The notes: generated by a model from the sequence alone, not told the origin. DNA of 7,027 nt from Methanobacteriota archaeon (GCA_005879045.1 VBLV01000100.1:1-7027); one strand, 5' to 3'. Positions 1 to 6,325 are shown, counted from the stretch's first letter. Made by a program: numbers and translations.

Positions 1-429
1 CTCCCCGGCGCCGGCAAAACGTACTGCCTTCTGAAGGTCATCGAGATGCTCGAGGGCGACGGCCTCAAGGTCGGCGGCATGATCACCGAACCGATCGTCA
101 AGCGAAACCGGCGCGAAGGGTTCTACGTGATGGACTGGGCGACGAAGGAGAAACGCGTGTTCGCCTCGCGCGAGATCACCTCGAAGACGATGGTCGGCCG
201 GTACGGCGTCGATATCAGCGCGCTCGAGGAGGTTGGCGTCAACGCCCTCCGGGGTGCGACCGCCAACGCGGACAAGCCGCTCCTCCTCACACTCCACAAG
301 AAGTCCCGGAACCCGCTCCTGCAGGACATCCGCCGCCGGGACGACGTGCGGATCCTCGAGGTCACGATGGTGAACCGCAACCTCCTGCCCTACAAGATTG
401 TGAAACTGATGAAGGGCGAGGTCCTCTGA
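1..429 (+). CDS. THEP1-type nucleoside-triphosphatase, 5'-truncated, lacking the Walker B block
   Basis: The frame is open from base 1, so the true start lies outside the window; 142 residues are visible. It opens with the end of a Walker A P-loop (LPGAGKT, residues 1-7). The family-typical segment 'LKVGGMITEPI' follows, then 'VGRYGVDISALEEVGVNAL' (about 65-83), and a C-terminal block 'TLHKKSRNPLLQDIRRR' with 'VTMVNRNLLPYKIVKLM'. This order is that of the THEP1/NTPase_1 family, which hydrolyses NTPs and is of unclear physiological role. What is odd: family members carry a hydrophobic strand ending in an acidic pair (Walker B, 'vIvIDEiG.MEl') plus a helix between the 'ALEEV..AL' helix and the 'KP.L.TLH' strand. 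Here residue D91 (bases 271-273) runs straight into K92-P93, so about 25-30 residues are absent without a frameshift. The protein may bind nucleotide but should not hydrolyse it normally. The stop is 41 bases before trm1, so the two may be co-transcribed. Confidence 0.85.
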   Translation, partial: LPGAGKTYCLLKVIEMLEGDGLKVGGMITEPIVKRNRREGFYVMDWATKEKRVFASREITSKTMVGRYGVDISALEEVGVNALRGATANADKPLLLTLHKKSRNPLLQDIRRRDDVRILEVTMVNRNLLPYKIVKLMKGEVL

Positions 430-470
430 GGACGAAGGGATATCTGGCCCCGACCCTTTTCGCGATCGCC

Positions 471-1586
471 GTGGAGTTTCCGTTTCCGACCGCTGCGGTT
501 TCGGAGGGCGCCGCGAACCTCCTCGTCCCGGACGTGCCGCGTCGCAAAGGCCCCGGGACTGCGGGGCCGTGGCCGTTCTATAATCCCACGATGGCGATGA
601 ACCGCGACCTCAGTGCGATCGTCCTCGCCAAGTGGCCGCATCCGCTCGGGTCTCTGCTCGACGGCCTTGCGGCCACAGGCGCATGGGGAATCCGGATAGC
701 CCTCGAAGTCGGCGCGAAACACGTCGCGTTCAACGATCGGTCACGGGACGCCACGCGGCTGATTCGCGAGAACCTTCGCCGGAACCGCCTCACCGCCGAT
801 GTCCACACGGGCGATCTGTCCGGCTATTTGGTCGAACCGCGGTACGATTTTGTCGATGTCGATCCCTTCGGCCCGCCCGCCCCGTTCCTCCGCGCGGCAT
901 TCAGCGCCGCGAAGGCATCGTCCGGGATTGGCATCACCGCGACCGACACCGCCGTCCTCTGTGGCACCTATCCGAAAGCCTGCGAGAAACGGTACGGCGC
1001 GCGTCCGCTGCGCTCCGCGCAAGGTGCGGAGATCGGACTGCGAATCCTGCTGGGCTACTGTCACGGTCTCGCCGCGGAGAGAGGCCGTCGGGTTCGACCG
1101 ATCTTGTCGTTCTCTGCGGAACACTTCCTGCGAGTCCACGTGTTGGTCGAGCCCGGATCGGCTTCGGATTCGATCGGCCATGTGGTCCGGGTCGGCGCCG
1201 GTCGTTTCATCGCCGCATCCGGAGCGGACCGCGGAGCCACCGGCCCCTTGTGGCTCGGTCCGCTCGGAGACCCGGCGGTCATGCGCCGGCTTCAGCCTTC
1301 CGCCTGGAGTTCCGTCGTGTCCGCGAGGCTCCTTTCACTCCTCAAGGCGGAATGCGAGATGCCGCCTTTCTTCGTCACGACGGACGAACTCGCGGCCGGA
1401 GAACGTCTCCCGCCGCCGAAACTCGACCGATTCATCGGGGGCCTTCGGGAGATCGGCTATCGCGCGACGCGGACCCACTTCCATCCGCGAGGAGTGAAGA
1501 CAGACGCGCCTCCGCAGGACATCGTTAGGATGTTCCGGGCACTCTCGCCTACCGGATCCACGGGTGATTCAGGGCCTGCCAGTTGA
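471..1586 (+). CDS. trm1: tRNA (guanine(26)-N2)-dimethyltransferase Trm1
   Basis: This SAM-dependent enzyme makes N2-methyl- and N2,N2-dimethylguanosine at position 26 of tRNA (some archaeal homologues also act at position 10). The 371-residue length is close to archaeal Trm1. Visible family landmarks, in order: EG near residues 12-13, the substrate-loop motif FYNPTMAMNRDL (36-47), SAM motif I LLDGLAATGAWGIR (62-75), the acidic SAM-ribose position FND (D89), the catalytic-site motif DVDPFGPP (129-136), TATDTAVLCG, TGPLWLGPLGD, and the C-terminal RATRTHFHPRGVKTDAP (331-347). All expected motifs are present, so the enzyme looks intact. The GTG start at 471 places the EG motif at the expected distance from the N-terminus. 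There is no good Shine-Dalgarno sequence immediately upstream, only purines near 431-440. The gene follows the THEP1-like gene by 41 bases, and its 3' end overlaps the convergent DUF6159 gene by 18 bases. Its last dozen residues (after 'RALS') are low complexity. Confidence 0.95.
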   Translation: MEFPFPTAAVSEGAANLLVPDVPRRKGPGTAGPWPFYNPTMAMNRDLSAIVLAKWPHPLGSLLDGLAATGAWGIRIALEVGAKHVAFNDRSRDATRLIRENLRRNRLTADVHTGDLSGYLVEPRYDFVDVDPFGPPAPFLRAAFSAAKASSGIGITATDTAVLCGTYPKACEKRYGARPLRSAQGAEIGLRILLGYCHGLAAERGRRVRPILSFSAEHFLRVHVLVEPGSASDSIGHVVRVGAGRFIAASGADRGATGPLWLGPLGDPAVMRRLQPSAWSSVVSARLLSLLKAECEMPPFFVTTDELAAGERLPPPKLDRFIGGLREIGYRATRTHFHPRGVKTDAPPQDIVRMFRALSPTGSTGDSGPAS

Positions 1587-2414
1587 AAGCGATGCCTCGC
1601 TATCAGTCGCATAATGGTAGAGGGTCGTAACCAGAATCCCATGGACGACGGACCAGAGGGCGCTGAGGACGAGCCAGTACAAGACCGCCGCAACCGGCCA
1701 CGTCAGGCTGCCGGGCTCTCCGACGACTCCCCATACGAACGGGACCAGGCCGACCGCGAACAACAGGAGGAACATGAGGCCCGTCCCCAAGACTCCGCTC
1801 TGATGGGCGCCCCAGCGCTCCCGCAAGAGGGCTTGGCTGCGACGGAACGCTTTGACGGGGCCGACGCCTTCGAGGACCATCGTCGGGAGGACGAAGAGGG
1901 TCGCGATGGGCCAGCCGTACCCGAGGACCCGCGACACGAATCGGCCGCCGGCTTCGGAACGAATCGAGGTGAATCGCAGCAGGACGCCGACGGTCGCCGC
2001 GAGGAACGACCACACGAGGATCTGGAAGAAGCTCGCGTTCGCCGCCGCAATTCCGTCGAGCACGTACGGCCTCTGCCCCTGGAGCCGGATGGCGGCGGCG
2101 CCGATGATTGCCGCCATGAAGTATACAGAGAGGAAATACGTCACCAGATACGCGACGAACATCTCCTGGTACAGGAAGCCGCTCGACGGCGACGCCGGCG
2201 GGAGACCGAGCGCGAGGACACTGAGCACGACGATCAGCCAGACGAAGCCCGTGAAGACGAGGGCCAGGAACGGCAGCGCCATCAGACGCGGTTCGGTCGC
2301 AAGGACGCGAAGGCTCCCAAGGGTCAAGTGGAACCCGCGGGCGAGTTGGGCACGCAGTCCGGTTTTCAGGGCCGGTTCGCGGTGGGTCTTCCGACCCCAC
2401 TCCGTTGAGTGCAT
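1569..2414 (-). CDS. DUF6159-family polytopic membrane protein
   Basis: A 281-residue integral membrane protein of unknown function. It begins with a short basic cytoplasmic region, then 'LARGFHLTLGSLRVLATEPRLM' (24-45), which resembles the conserved lead-in of DUF6159 proteins. Six hydrophobic segments follow, roughly at 45-71, 86-109, 129-147, 166-181, 210-231 and 240-265. The loop 'VLEGVGPVKAFRRSQALLRERWG' (180-202) and the late 'ILVTTLYHYAT' are the other recognisable family features. I chose the ATG at 2414 because the conserved region starts soon after it and a TATA-like box sits about 35 bases upstream. The frame is also open to ATG 2444 and to a start at 2495, giving up to 308 residues, but those extensions are poor in family-like sequence. 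The gene converges on trm1, overlapping its last 18 bases. No neighbour hints at a role. The family assignment is from memory of its motifs and is moderately certain. Confidence 0.85.
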   Translation of the reverse strand: MHSTEWGRKTHREPALKTGLRAQLARGFHLTLGSLRVLATEPRLMALPFLALVFTGFVWLIVVLSVLALGLPPASPSSGFLYQEMFVAYLVTYFLSVYFMAAIIGAAAIRLQGQRPYVLDGIAAANASFFQILVWSFLAATVGVLLRFTSIRSEAGGRFVSRVLGYGWPIATLFVLPTMVLEGVGPVKAFRRSQALLRERWGAHQSGVLGTGLMFLLLFAVGLVPFVWGVVGEPGSLTWPVAAVLYWLVLSALWSVVHGILVTTLYHYATDSEASLSTGRP

Positions 2415-2441
2415 CCCGTGTTTAAAAAAGGGGGAAGCCGT

Positions 2442-2455
2442 CATAAGTTTATCGC
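2442..2455 (-). promoter_or_regulatory. Candidate TATA box for the DUF6159 gene
   Basis: Read on the minus strand this is GCGATAAACTTATG, an AT-rich island in GC-rich surroundings. Its centre (about 2449) would place transcription start near 2423, a few bases before the ATG at 2414. A second AT-rich run (CTTTTTTAAA, minus strand, 2421-2430) lies between this box and the start codon. The same islands could also serve plus-strand transcription into the intergenic region. Inferred from position and composition only. Confidence 0.4.
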
Positions 2456-2474
2456 CCGTCCATCCGGTATTGAC

Positions 2475-2488
2475 AAAGGAGGAGGTGG
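2475..2488 (+). promoter_or_regulatory. Strong Shine-Dalgarno-like sequence
   Basis: AAAGGAGGAGGTGG contains GGAGGTG, a full-length complement to the 3' end of 16S rRNA. It ends 9 bases before a TTG at 2497. It also lies about 25-30 bases downstream of a plus-strand TATA-like sequence (TAAGTTTATC, 2443-2452). Other starts in this window have weak or no such signal, so it stands out. It may mark a real small gene or be a chance purine run. Confidence 0.35.
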
Positions 2489-2496
2489 ACTGCACG

Positions 2497-2775
2497 TTGA
2501 AAAAGAGACCCTTCCGTGTGGCGTCTTCGGCGCGACGAGCCGGACGTCGGCGCGCGCCCCGAAAATCGACTAGGCGCGCGGAACGTCGGACGAGCGACCC
2601 ATCGATCGTGGATCGTCACTCGAGCCAGATGGAACAGCCCATGATACCGTGCGGCGATGCGGTGTCCCATCGGCACGAACCGAGTTCCGCTCCTTCCGTA
2701 CTTGACGATTTCCGGTTGAGTATCAACCCAATCTTTCGCACCGAAACGACTATCCGCTGGGCAATCCATGGTTAG
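2497..2775 (+). CDS. Doubtful small ORF, 92 residues, very basic N-terminal half
   Basis: A TTG start with an excellent Shine-Dalgarno sequence at 2481-2487 opens a 92-residue frame ending in TAG. The first 35 residues are extremely arginine/lysine-rich (KKRPFRVASSARRAGRRRA and onward to RAERRTSDP). The rest shows no recognisable motif, signal peptide or membrane segment. Third-position base use is mixed, unlike the strongly G/C-ending codons of the neighbouring real genes, which argues against coding. A strong hairpin (2543-2587) lies inside it. I list it only because translation signals and a TATA-like box line up upstream. If real it could be a nucleic-acid-binding peptide, but that is speculation. 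Confidence 0.18.
   Translation: MKKRPFRVASSARRAGRRRAPRKSTRRAERRTSDPSIVDRHSSQMEQPMIPCGDAVSHRHEPSSAPSVLDDFRLSINPIFRTETTIRWAIHG
2543..2587. repeat. Multi-tier GC-rich hairpin
   Basis: GACGT (2543-2547) pairs with ACGTC (2583-2587). After a small internal loop (CGG against GA), CGCGCGCC (2551-2558) pairs perfectly with GGCGCGCG (2573-2580). Within the 14-base loop, CGA-AAA-TCG (2560-2568) forms a further 3-bp stem. That is 16 potential base pairs in 45 bases. Seen directly in the sequence; function unknown. It could be part of a structured RNA or of an mRNA leader. Confidence 0.55.
2714..2728. repeat. Perfect inverted repeat GGTTGA-GTA-TCAACC
   Basis: A 6-bp perfect inverted repeat with a 3-base spacer, about 150 bases upstream of the SnoaL-like gene. 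This spacing and size would suit a dimeric regulator site, but the distance from the likely promoter is large and the element may be chance. Confidence 0.35.
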
Positions 2776-2859
2776 TAGGTAGGCCCACGCAGCTTCGTCC
2801 CAGAGTCTGAACGGAGGAGCGGACGAGTCTTTTCCCTTTGGTCCCTTCGATTAGGCCAC

Positions 2860-2865
2860 AGGTGG
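2860..2865 (+). promoter_or_regulatory. Ribosome binding site deciding the SnoaL-like gene start
   Basis: AGGTGG lies 11 bases before the ATG at 2877. It supports that start over the in-frame TTG at 2838, which would add 13 residues not expected in the family. Confidence 0.5.
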
Positions 2866-2876
2866 CGGTACGCCCT

Positions 2877-3308
2877 ATGCACAGTCAGGCCAGTACTCAA
2901 ATCGCCCAAGCTTTGTTCGACGCGTTCAACGCCCACGATCTCGACCGCCTCGAGGCGCTGACATCGGACGGGTTCCTGGGAATTGGGCCGGACAGCCATG
3001 ACCTCCGGATGGGTCGTCGTGGCGGGGGGGCTTGGGCGGCCGCGTACTTCGCCGGGGTTCCCGGCTCGAAGGGGACGAAGGAGCGGATTTTGGGCCAAGA
3101 CGCCGCGTTCGTCCTCCAAGTGATCTACACAGGGACCCACACCGGCGCCTTCGACGGAGCCGAGGCGGTACCGCCGACCCACAGGACTGTGAGCGTTCCC
3201 GCCACGTTCATCGGCATCGCACGGGATGGGAAGATCGAGGACCTTCGCGGGTATTGGGACCGACTCCTGGTGCTTCGACAGCTCGGCCTCGTCCCTGACG
3301 GCTCGTAG
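2877..3308 (+). CDS. SnoaL-like / NTF2-fold protein (ester-cyclase-like)
   Basis: A 143-residue soluble protein with the layout of SnoaL-like proteins in the NTF2-like superfamily. An N-terminal helix 'IAQALFDAFNAHDLDRLEALTSDGF' (9-33) is followed by strands, a mid-protein 'GTHTGAFDGAEAVPPTHRTVSVPATFIGIARDGKIEDLRGYWDRLLVLRQLGLVP' block and a short tail. The end block is typical of SnoaL-like polyketide-cyclase relatives ('..G+I.e.w...D...ll.QLG..p'). The superfamily includes isomerases, cyclases and non-enzymatic ligand-binding proteins, so the substrate cannot be named. The start is ATG with AGGTGG 11 bases upstream. It appears monocistronic: the next gene is convergent, 71 bases away. Length and fold elements look complete. 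Confidence 0.85.
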   Translation: MHSQASTQIAQALFDAFNAHDLDRLEALTSDGFLGIGPDSHDLRMGRRGGGAWAAAYFAGVPGSKGTKERILGQDAAFVLQVIYTGTHTGAFDGAEAVPPTHRTVSVPATFIGIARDGKIEDLRGYWDRLLVLRQLGLVPDGS

Positions 3309-3379
3309 TCCTCGCCGATTTCTTGTCGCACTCTGTGCCGCGTCCGCGGATTGTGAGTGCGCAGCTCGAAAGTCCATGG

Positions 3380-4057
3380 TCAACTGTCGGCGTCAGACCT
3401 TTCGTCCTCGAGGTGTTTCTGGTCTCCCTCGTAGGGAGCGTTCGAGAGTCGGACGATTTCGGCGGCCTTAATGTCCCCGATCTTCGGCACCTTCTTCAGT
3501 TCCTCTTCCGTCGCCGAGAACACGGCGCGGACGGATCCGAACCGTTCGAGCAGGCCGCGCGCGAGCGTCTCGCCGATGCTTGGAAGGCCTTCGACGACGA
3601 ACCGCTGCCGCTGCTCGAGGGACATCCCTTTCGGCTTGTGCCGCAAGCCATATTCCGCGGCTCCCTTCTCTTGGCGTTTCCAGAGGATGCTGAGCAGGAG
3701 CGCGGTCTGTGTCTTGTCCGCGGTCGTGAGCACGGGGACCCGCTCCGTGGTCTCGAGGACGAGGAGCGCGCCCAAGATCGCTTGCGGACTCTTGTATGTC
3801 GAGATTTCGGCCAAGTCGCCTTCGAGGATCACGAGCGGCTGCGGGTACGCGTCGCGGAGTCGCTGGACCTGCTCGAAAAGGCGTTTCCGGACCATCGAGT
3901 TGAAGAAATCGTAGAGGGTCTTGCGCTCGATCCCGACGGGTCCTAGGACATAATCTCCTGGCGCGATCTTTCGCACCTCGATCTCCACGCCGAGTTCCCG
4001 GAGTCTCTCGGGAATGTCCTCGGGCTCGTTCGAATCGACGACCAGAGGAATGCGCAC
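3380..4057 (-). CDS. XPF/Mus81-family structure-specific nuclease, short form without helicase
   Basis: A 225-residue ERCC4-type endonuclease that cuts branched DNA (3' flaps, forks) in repair and fork processing. The N-terminal nuclease domain shows VVDSNEPE (6-13; D8 and E11) and the signature GDYVLGPVGIERKTLYD (34-50), matching GDxnERKx3D with D35, E44, R45, K46 and D50, then 'RLFEQVQRLRDAYPQPLVILEGD'. The C-terminus carries two helix-hairpin-helix motifs, LPSIGETLARGLLERFG (158-174) and VPKIGDIKAAEIVRL (190-204), for DNA binding. There is no superfamily 2 helicase domain, unlike euryarchaeal Hef; the architecture is like the short crenarchaeal XPF. The tail (YEGDQKHLEDERSDADS) is acidic and lacks the obvious PCNA-interacting box of crenarchaeal XPF. 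The GTG start at 4057 has GGAGG a dozen bases upstream. It is transcribed divergently from the transporter gene and convergently with the SnoaL-like gene. Confidence 0.93.
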   Translation of the reverse strand: MRIPLVVDSNEPEDIPERLRELGVEIEVRKIAPGDYVLGPVGIERKTLYDFFNSMVRKRLFEQVQRLRDAYPQPLVILEGDLAEISTYKSPQAILGALLVLETTERVPVLTTADKTQTALLLSILWKRQEKGAAEYGLRHKPKGMSLEQRQRFVVEGLPSIGETLARGLLERFGSVRAVFSATEEELKKVPKIGDIKAAEIVRLSNAPYEGDQKHLEDERSDADS

Positions 4058-4137
4058 ACTCTGTCGAACCCTCCGGCCGACGTAAACGTTCCGGTGACCC
4101 TGGCAAATCAGCGGCGTTAGGTGAATCGTGTCGGCTC

Positions 4138-4147
4138 ATCTTTTTGA
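4138..4147 (+). promoter_or_regulatory. T-rich TATA-like element upstream of the transporter gene
   Basis: ATCTTTTTGA lies about 25-33 bases before the ATG at 4171, the spacing expected if the transcript starts at or near the start codon (leaderless). No Shine-Dalgarno sequence is present before that ATG, which fits. Weak consensus; positional inference. Confidence 0.3.
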
Positions 4148-4170
4148 GCGTCGCGCGCGTCCCGCCAATC

Positions 4171-5364
4171 ATGGCCACGCGGCGGACCCTGAATCTGCTC
4201 GCCGCGACGATGCTCGGAACGATGGACTCGAACGCGCTCGTTCCGGTGATCGCGTTGTACGCGCAGCACGTCGGCGCCGACCTCGTGACGATCGGAATCA
4301 TCGTCGGGCTGTTTTCGGCGGTGCACGCCCCCGCGAACCTCCTCTTCGGCCGGATCGCGGATCGCGTCGGTCGGAAACTGCCGCTGCAGGTGGGGCTCCT
4401 GTGGGACGCGGTCTCCCTGTTCCTTTATTCGCTCGCGACGACCCCGCTCCTCCTCGCGCTCGTCCGGGTGAGCCACGGAATCGGCAGCGGACTCGTCGGT
4501 CCGAGTTCGATGGCCCTCGTCGCGGACACGTCGACCAAGGAACGGAAGGGCCGCGCCATGGCGTTGTACGGCATGTCGCTCGCCCTCGCGGTCGTGATTG
4601 GATTCGGCATCGCCGGTCCGGTCGTCGCCCGCCTCGGCTACCCCGCCCTGTTCTACGTCCTCTCGGCGGGCCTGCTGGTCGGCTTCGTCATCGCGATTCC
4701 TATTTCGGAACCGGCGCAAGCGGCCCCGAGAGGAATGCCTTGGCGGCGTCTCTTCTCGTACGCCGGGCGGCCGTCTCCTGCGGCGGGATATGCGGCGATC
4801 TTCAGCCTCTATTTCATCCTCGGAGCGTTCGTCGCGTTGGTGCCGCTCCACCTTCAACAGGAGCTGGGCTACGGTGCGCTCGCGGTCGGTCTGAGCTTCA
4901 CAGCGTTCGCGATCCTCTCCCTCGCGCTCCACTATCCGGCAGGAGTCCTCGCGGATCGGTATGGTCCGGCGATCCCCGCGACGATTGGCCTCGTCGCGGT
5001 CGCCATCGCGATGGCGTGCATCCCGCTCCTTCGAGATCTCCCGACGCTGCTCGTCCTGATGGCCCTGTTCGGCGTGGGCCATGGCTTTGTGTTCCCGTCG
5101 GCTTCTGCCCTCGTCTCGCGCGGAGCCGACCCGCAACAGCACGGGCTGGTGACGGGTCTGTTCTACGCCCTCCTCGTCGCCGGCGTGGCCGTCGGCGCGC
5201 CGATCATGGCGGCCGTCGCGAGCGCCTCGACGTTCGGGGCGGGAATCTGGGCGAGCGCCTGGATCTCCCTGTTGGGACTCTGCCTCTTGGGCCGTGCGCT
5301 CGCCTCGCCGGAACCGGCATTCAACGCGGCGATCCGTCTCGCAGGATCGGACGGTCCCAAGTAG
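4171..5364 (+). CDS. Major facilitator superfamily transporter
   Basis: A 397-residue cytoplasmic-membrane protein with about 12 hydrophobic segments in two six-helix halves. The helix 2-3 loop carries the MFS motif A, GRIADRVGRK (60-69, D64). A degenerate copy, GVLADRYGPA, lies in the second half. RVSHGIGSGLVGPSSMALVADTSTKERKGRAMA and the following GMSLALAVVIGFGIAGPVVA correspond to motifs B and C, which are typical of drug/proton or sugar exporters in the family. The substrate cannot be told from sequence. The frame is also open to a TTG at 4144, but ATG 4171 starts just before the first helix and has a T-rich element at leaderless spacing. The gene diverges from the XPF-like gene (113-base gap) and converges with the envelope-protein gene (36-base gap), so it is probably its own transcription unit. 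It looks intact. Confidence 0.9.
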   Translation: MATRRTLNLLAATMLGTMDSNALVPVIALYAQHVGADLVTIGIIVGLFSAVHAPANLLFGRIADRVGRKLPLQVGLLWDAVSLFLYSLATTPLLLALVRVSHGIGSGLVGPSSMALVADTSTKERKGRAMALYGMSLALAVVIGFGIAGPVVARLGYPALFYVLSAGLLVGFVIAIPISEPAQAAPRGMPWRRLFSYAGRPSPAAGYAAIFSLYFILGAFVALVPLHLQQELGYGALAVGLSFTAFAILSLALHYPAGVLADRYGPAIPATIGLVAVAIAMACIPLLRDLPTLLVLMALFGVGHGFVFPSASALVSRGADPQQHGLVTGLFYALLVAGVAVGAPIMAAVASASTFGAGIWASAWISLLGLCLLGRALASPEPAFNAAIRLAGSDGPK

Positions 5365-5400
5365 ATCAGCGGATGAGGCCAACGGGAGTGGGACATCTCG

Positions 5401-6306
5401 TCATGGACGCCCGCCTTTGGATCGTGCGCGGGATCCTGCCGTCGCCGCAATGACGAGCGCTGCGCCGAAAGTCGAGCCACCGACTTGGGCCGGCAAATAA
5501 ATCGTCGGAACCGTGGTATGCGATTGGGCCTGTAGGGCCAGCGTCGTGTTCGCACACGCACCGGACGTCGGCGTAGGGCACCGACCGACCCAGACGATGA
5601 CGACGTAGAATCGACTCGCGGGTGCGACGAATGTGGAGGCGATGCTCGGGGATTCGCGAGGACTCGACGCGGAGGCCACGTACGCTGTGAAATTCCCCGG
5701 AGCGCCGCCGAACAGGACCGCGCCGGTGCGACTGTCGGTCCACGTGATTTGGACGTCGACGTTTACGACGCTGCCTCGGTCGCCCCAGAAGCCGAGGCGC
5801 GGTCGGGCGACGAAGTAGCCTCCGTAGGTCGTCAAGTTCGTCGGCGGCGGCAGAGGGTCGAAGTCGCGGGGGGCGTACGCGATGGCGTTGGATGGAATTG
5901 GGAGGGCGCTGAGCACGACGACGCCAAGGGTGAGGAGGACCGCAATCGCGAGCAGGGACCGGTGCCAACCTTTGTCGGCGATGGAACCCGTGGGCGGGTT
6001 CGGAGTTCGCGCGCGCCCTCCTCGTCGGCCGACGGAGAACCCGCCGACTGCGAGCGCAGCCCCGGACAAAGAGGAGAGAGCTCCCTGATCGAGAAGAAGG
6101 CCGAGCTCCAGCGAGGTCCTTGGATCCAGGCTGCTCCCGGAAGCGAGCAGGCCTTTCGCGGCCCAGCCGACCTGAAAGAGTCCGATCCCTGTAACAAACA
6201 GGCCAATCCACGGCGCCGTCCTTAGCAGCGACCGTCGTGGTCGCTCGGGCGCTCGCGTGGGGACCGATACCCCTGGGCGGTTGGCTCCGGGATCATTCAC
6301 GAGCAT
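5401..6306 (-). CDS. Uncharacterised membrane-anchored envelope protein
   Basis: I do not recognise the family. The 301-residue product has a polar, arginine- and proline-rich N-terminus, then hydrophobic spans at about 31-50, 75-93 and 117-135, each bordered by basic residues. A mostly hydrophilic domain of about 130 residues follows (from 'APRDFDPLPPPTNLTTYGGYFVARPRLGFWGD'). The C-terminus has a weak hydrophobic stretch (GGSTFGAALVIAATAGS) and a basic tail, RARSKGGRP, suggesting a final anchor. The hydrophilic domain has three N-glycosylation sequons (NLT, NFT, NTT) and two cysteines eight residues apart (CPTPTSGAC) that could form a disulfide. Both are consistent with exposure outside the cell. 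The domain is rich in small and beta-forming residues (VDVQITWTD, FYVVIVWVG), so a beta-sandwich is plausible. ATG 6306 is preferred over GTG 6321, because a TATA-like box lies about 25 bases upstream of the ATG. It follows the VOC gene on the same strand after 40 bases but probably has its own promoter. Confidence 0.75.
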   Translation of the reverse strand: MLVNDPGANRPGVSVPTRAPERPRRSLLRTAPWIGLFVTGIGLFQVGWAAKGLLASGSSLDPRTSLELGLLLDQGALSSLSGAALAVGGFSVGRRGGRARTPNPPTGSIADKGWHRSLLAIAVLLTLGVVVLSALPIPSNAIAYAPRDFDPLPPPTNLTTYGGYFVARPRLGFWGDRGSVVNVDVQITWTDSRTGAVLFGGAPGNFTAYVASASSPRESPSIASTFVAPASRFYVVIVWVGRCPTPTSGACANTTLALQAQSHTTVPTIYLPAQVGGSTFGAALVIAATAGSRARSKGGRP

Positions 6307-6310
6307 GCGA

Positions 6311-6325
6311 TGAGGTGGCACCTCA
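6311..6325. promoter_or_regulatory. Perfect 15-base palindrome, candidate operator or start-site hairpin
   Basis: TGAGGTG-G-CACCTCA is a perfect 7-bp inverted repeat with a single central base. It ends five bases before the start codon of the envelope-protein gene and abuts its TATA-like box. In DNA it is placed where a repressor would block transcription. In RNA its GAGGTG would be a Shine-Dalgarno sequence able to pair with CACCTC. The palindrome is directly visible; its role is inference. Confidence 0.5.

Larger units (their letters stand above)
2415..2876. other. Gene-poor intergenic region with TATA-like boxes and inverted repeats
   Basis: This is the only long stretch of the window without a convincing gene. 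It holds two AT-rich islands (2421-2430 and 2442-2455), a purine-rich Shine-Dalgarno-like run AAAGGAGGAGGTGG (2475-2488), a composite hairpin (2543-2587), a weak inverted repeat CGATC-GTG-GATCG (2603-2615), a perfect inverted repeat GGTTGA-GTA-TCAACC (2714-2728) and a pyrimidine-rich tract (2828-2839) ahead of the next gene. Overlapping ORFs exist on both strands, as expected at this GC content, but none resembles a known protein. It could be promoter and leader space for the flanking divergent genes, or could encode a structured RNA. Confidence 0.6.

Noticed and set aside
632..1528. Long Arg/Pro-rich plus-strand frame inside trm1
   Set aside because: No recognisable protein; the Trm1 frame explains the same DNA with all family motifs.
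1614..2408. 264-codon plus-strand ORF, strongly acidic and charged
   Set aside because: It lies antisense to the DUF6159 gene, whose hydrophobic segments and family motifs are convincing; charged antisense products are typical of membrane-protein genes at high GC.
2603..2615. CGATC-GTG-GATCG inverted repeat
   Set aside because: A 5-bp stem is expected by chance in sequence this rich in CG and GATC; kept only as a note within the intergenic entry.
3323..3946. 207-codon plus-strand ORF
   Set aside because: Antisense shadow of the XPF-like nuclease, which has complete catalytic and HhH motifs.
4117..5382. 421-codon minus-strand and 441-codon plus-strand (4128-5453) ORFs over the transporter
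   Set aside because: Low-complexity Arg/Glu/Asp/Pro-rich products in shadow frames of a clear MFS gene with motif A.
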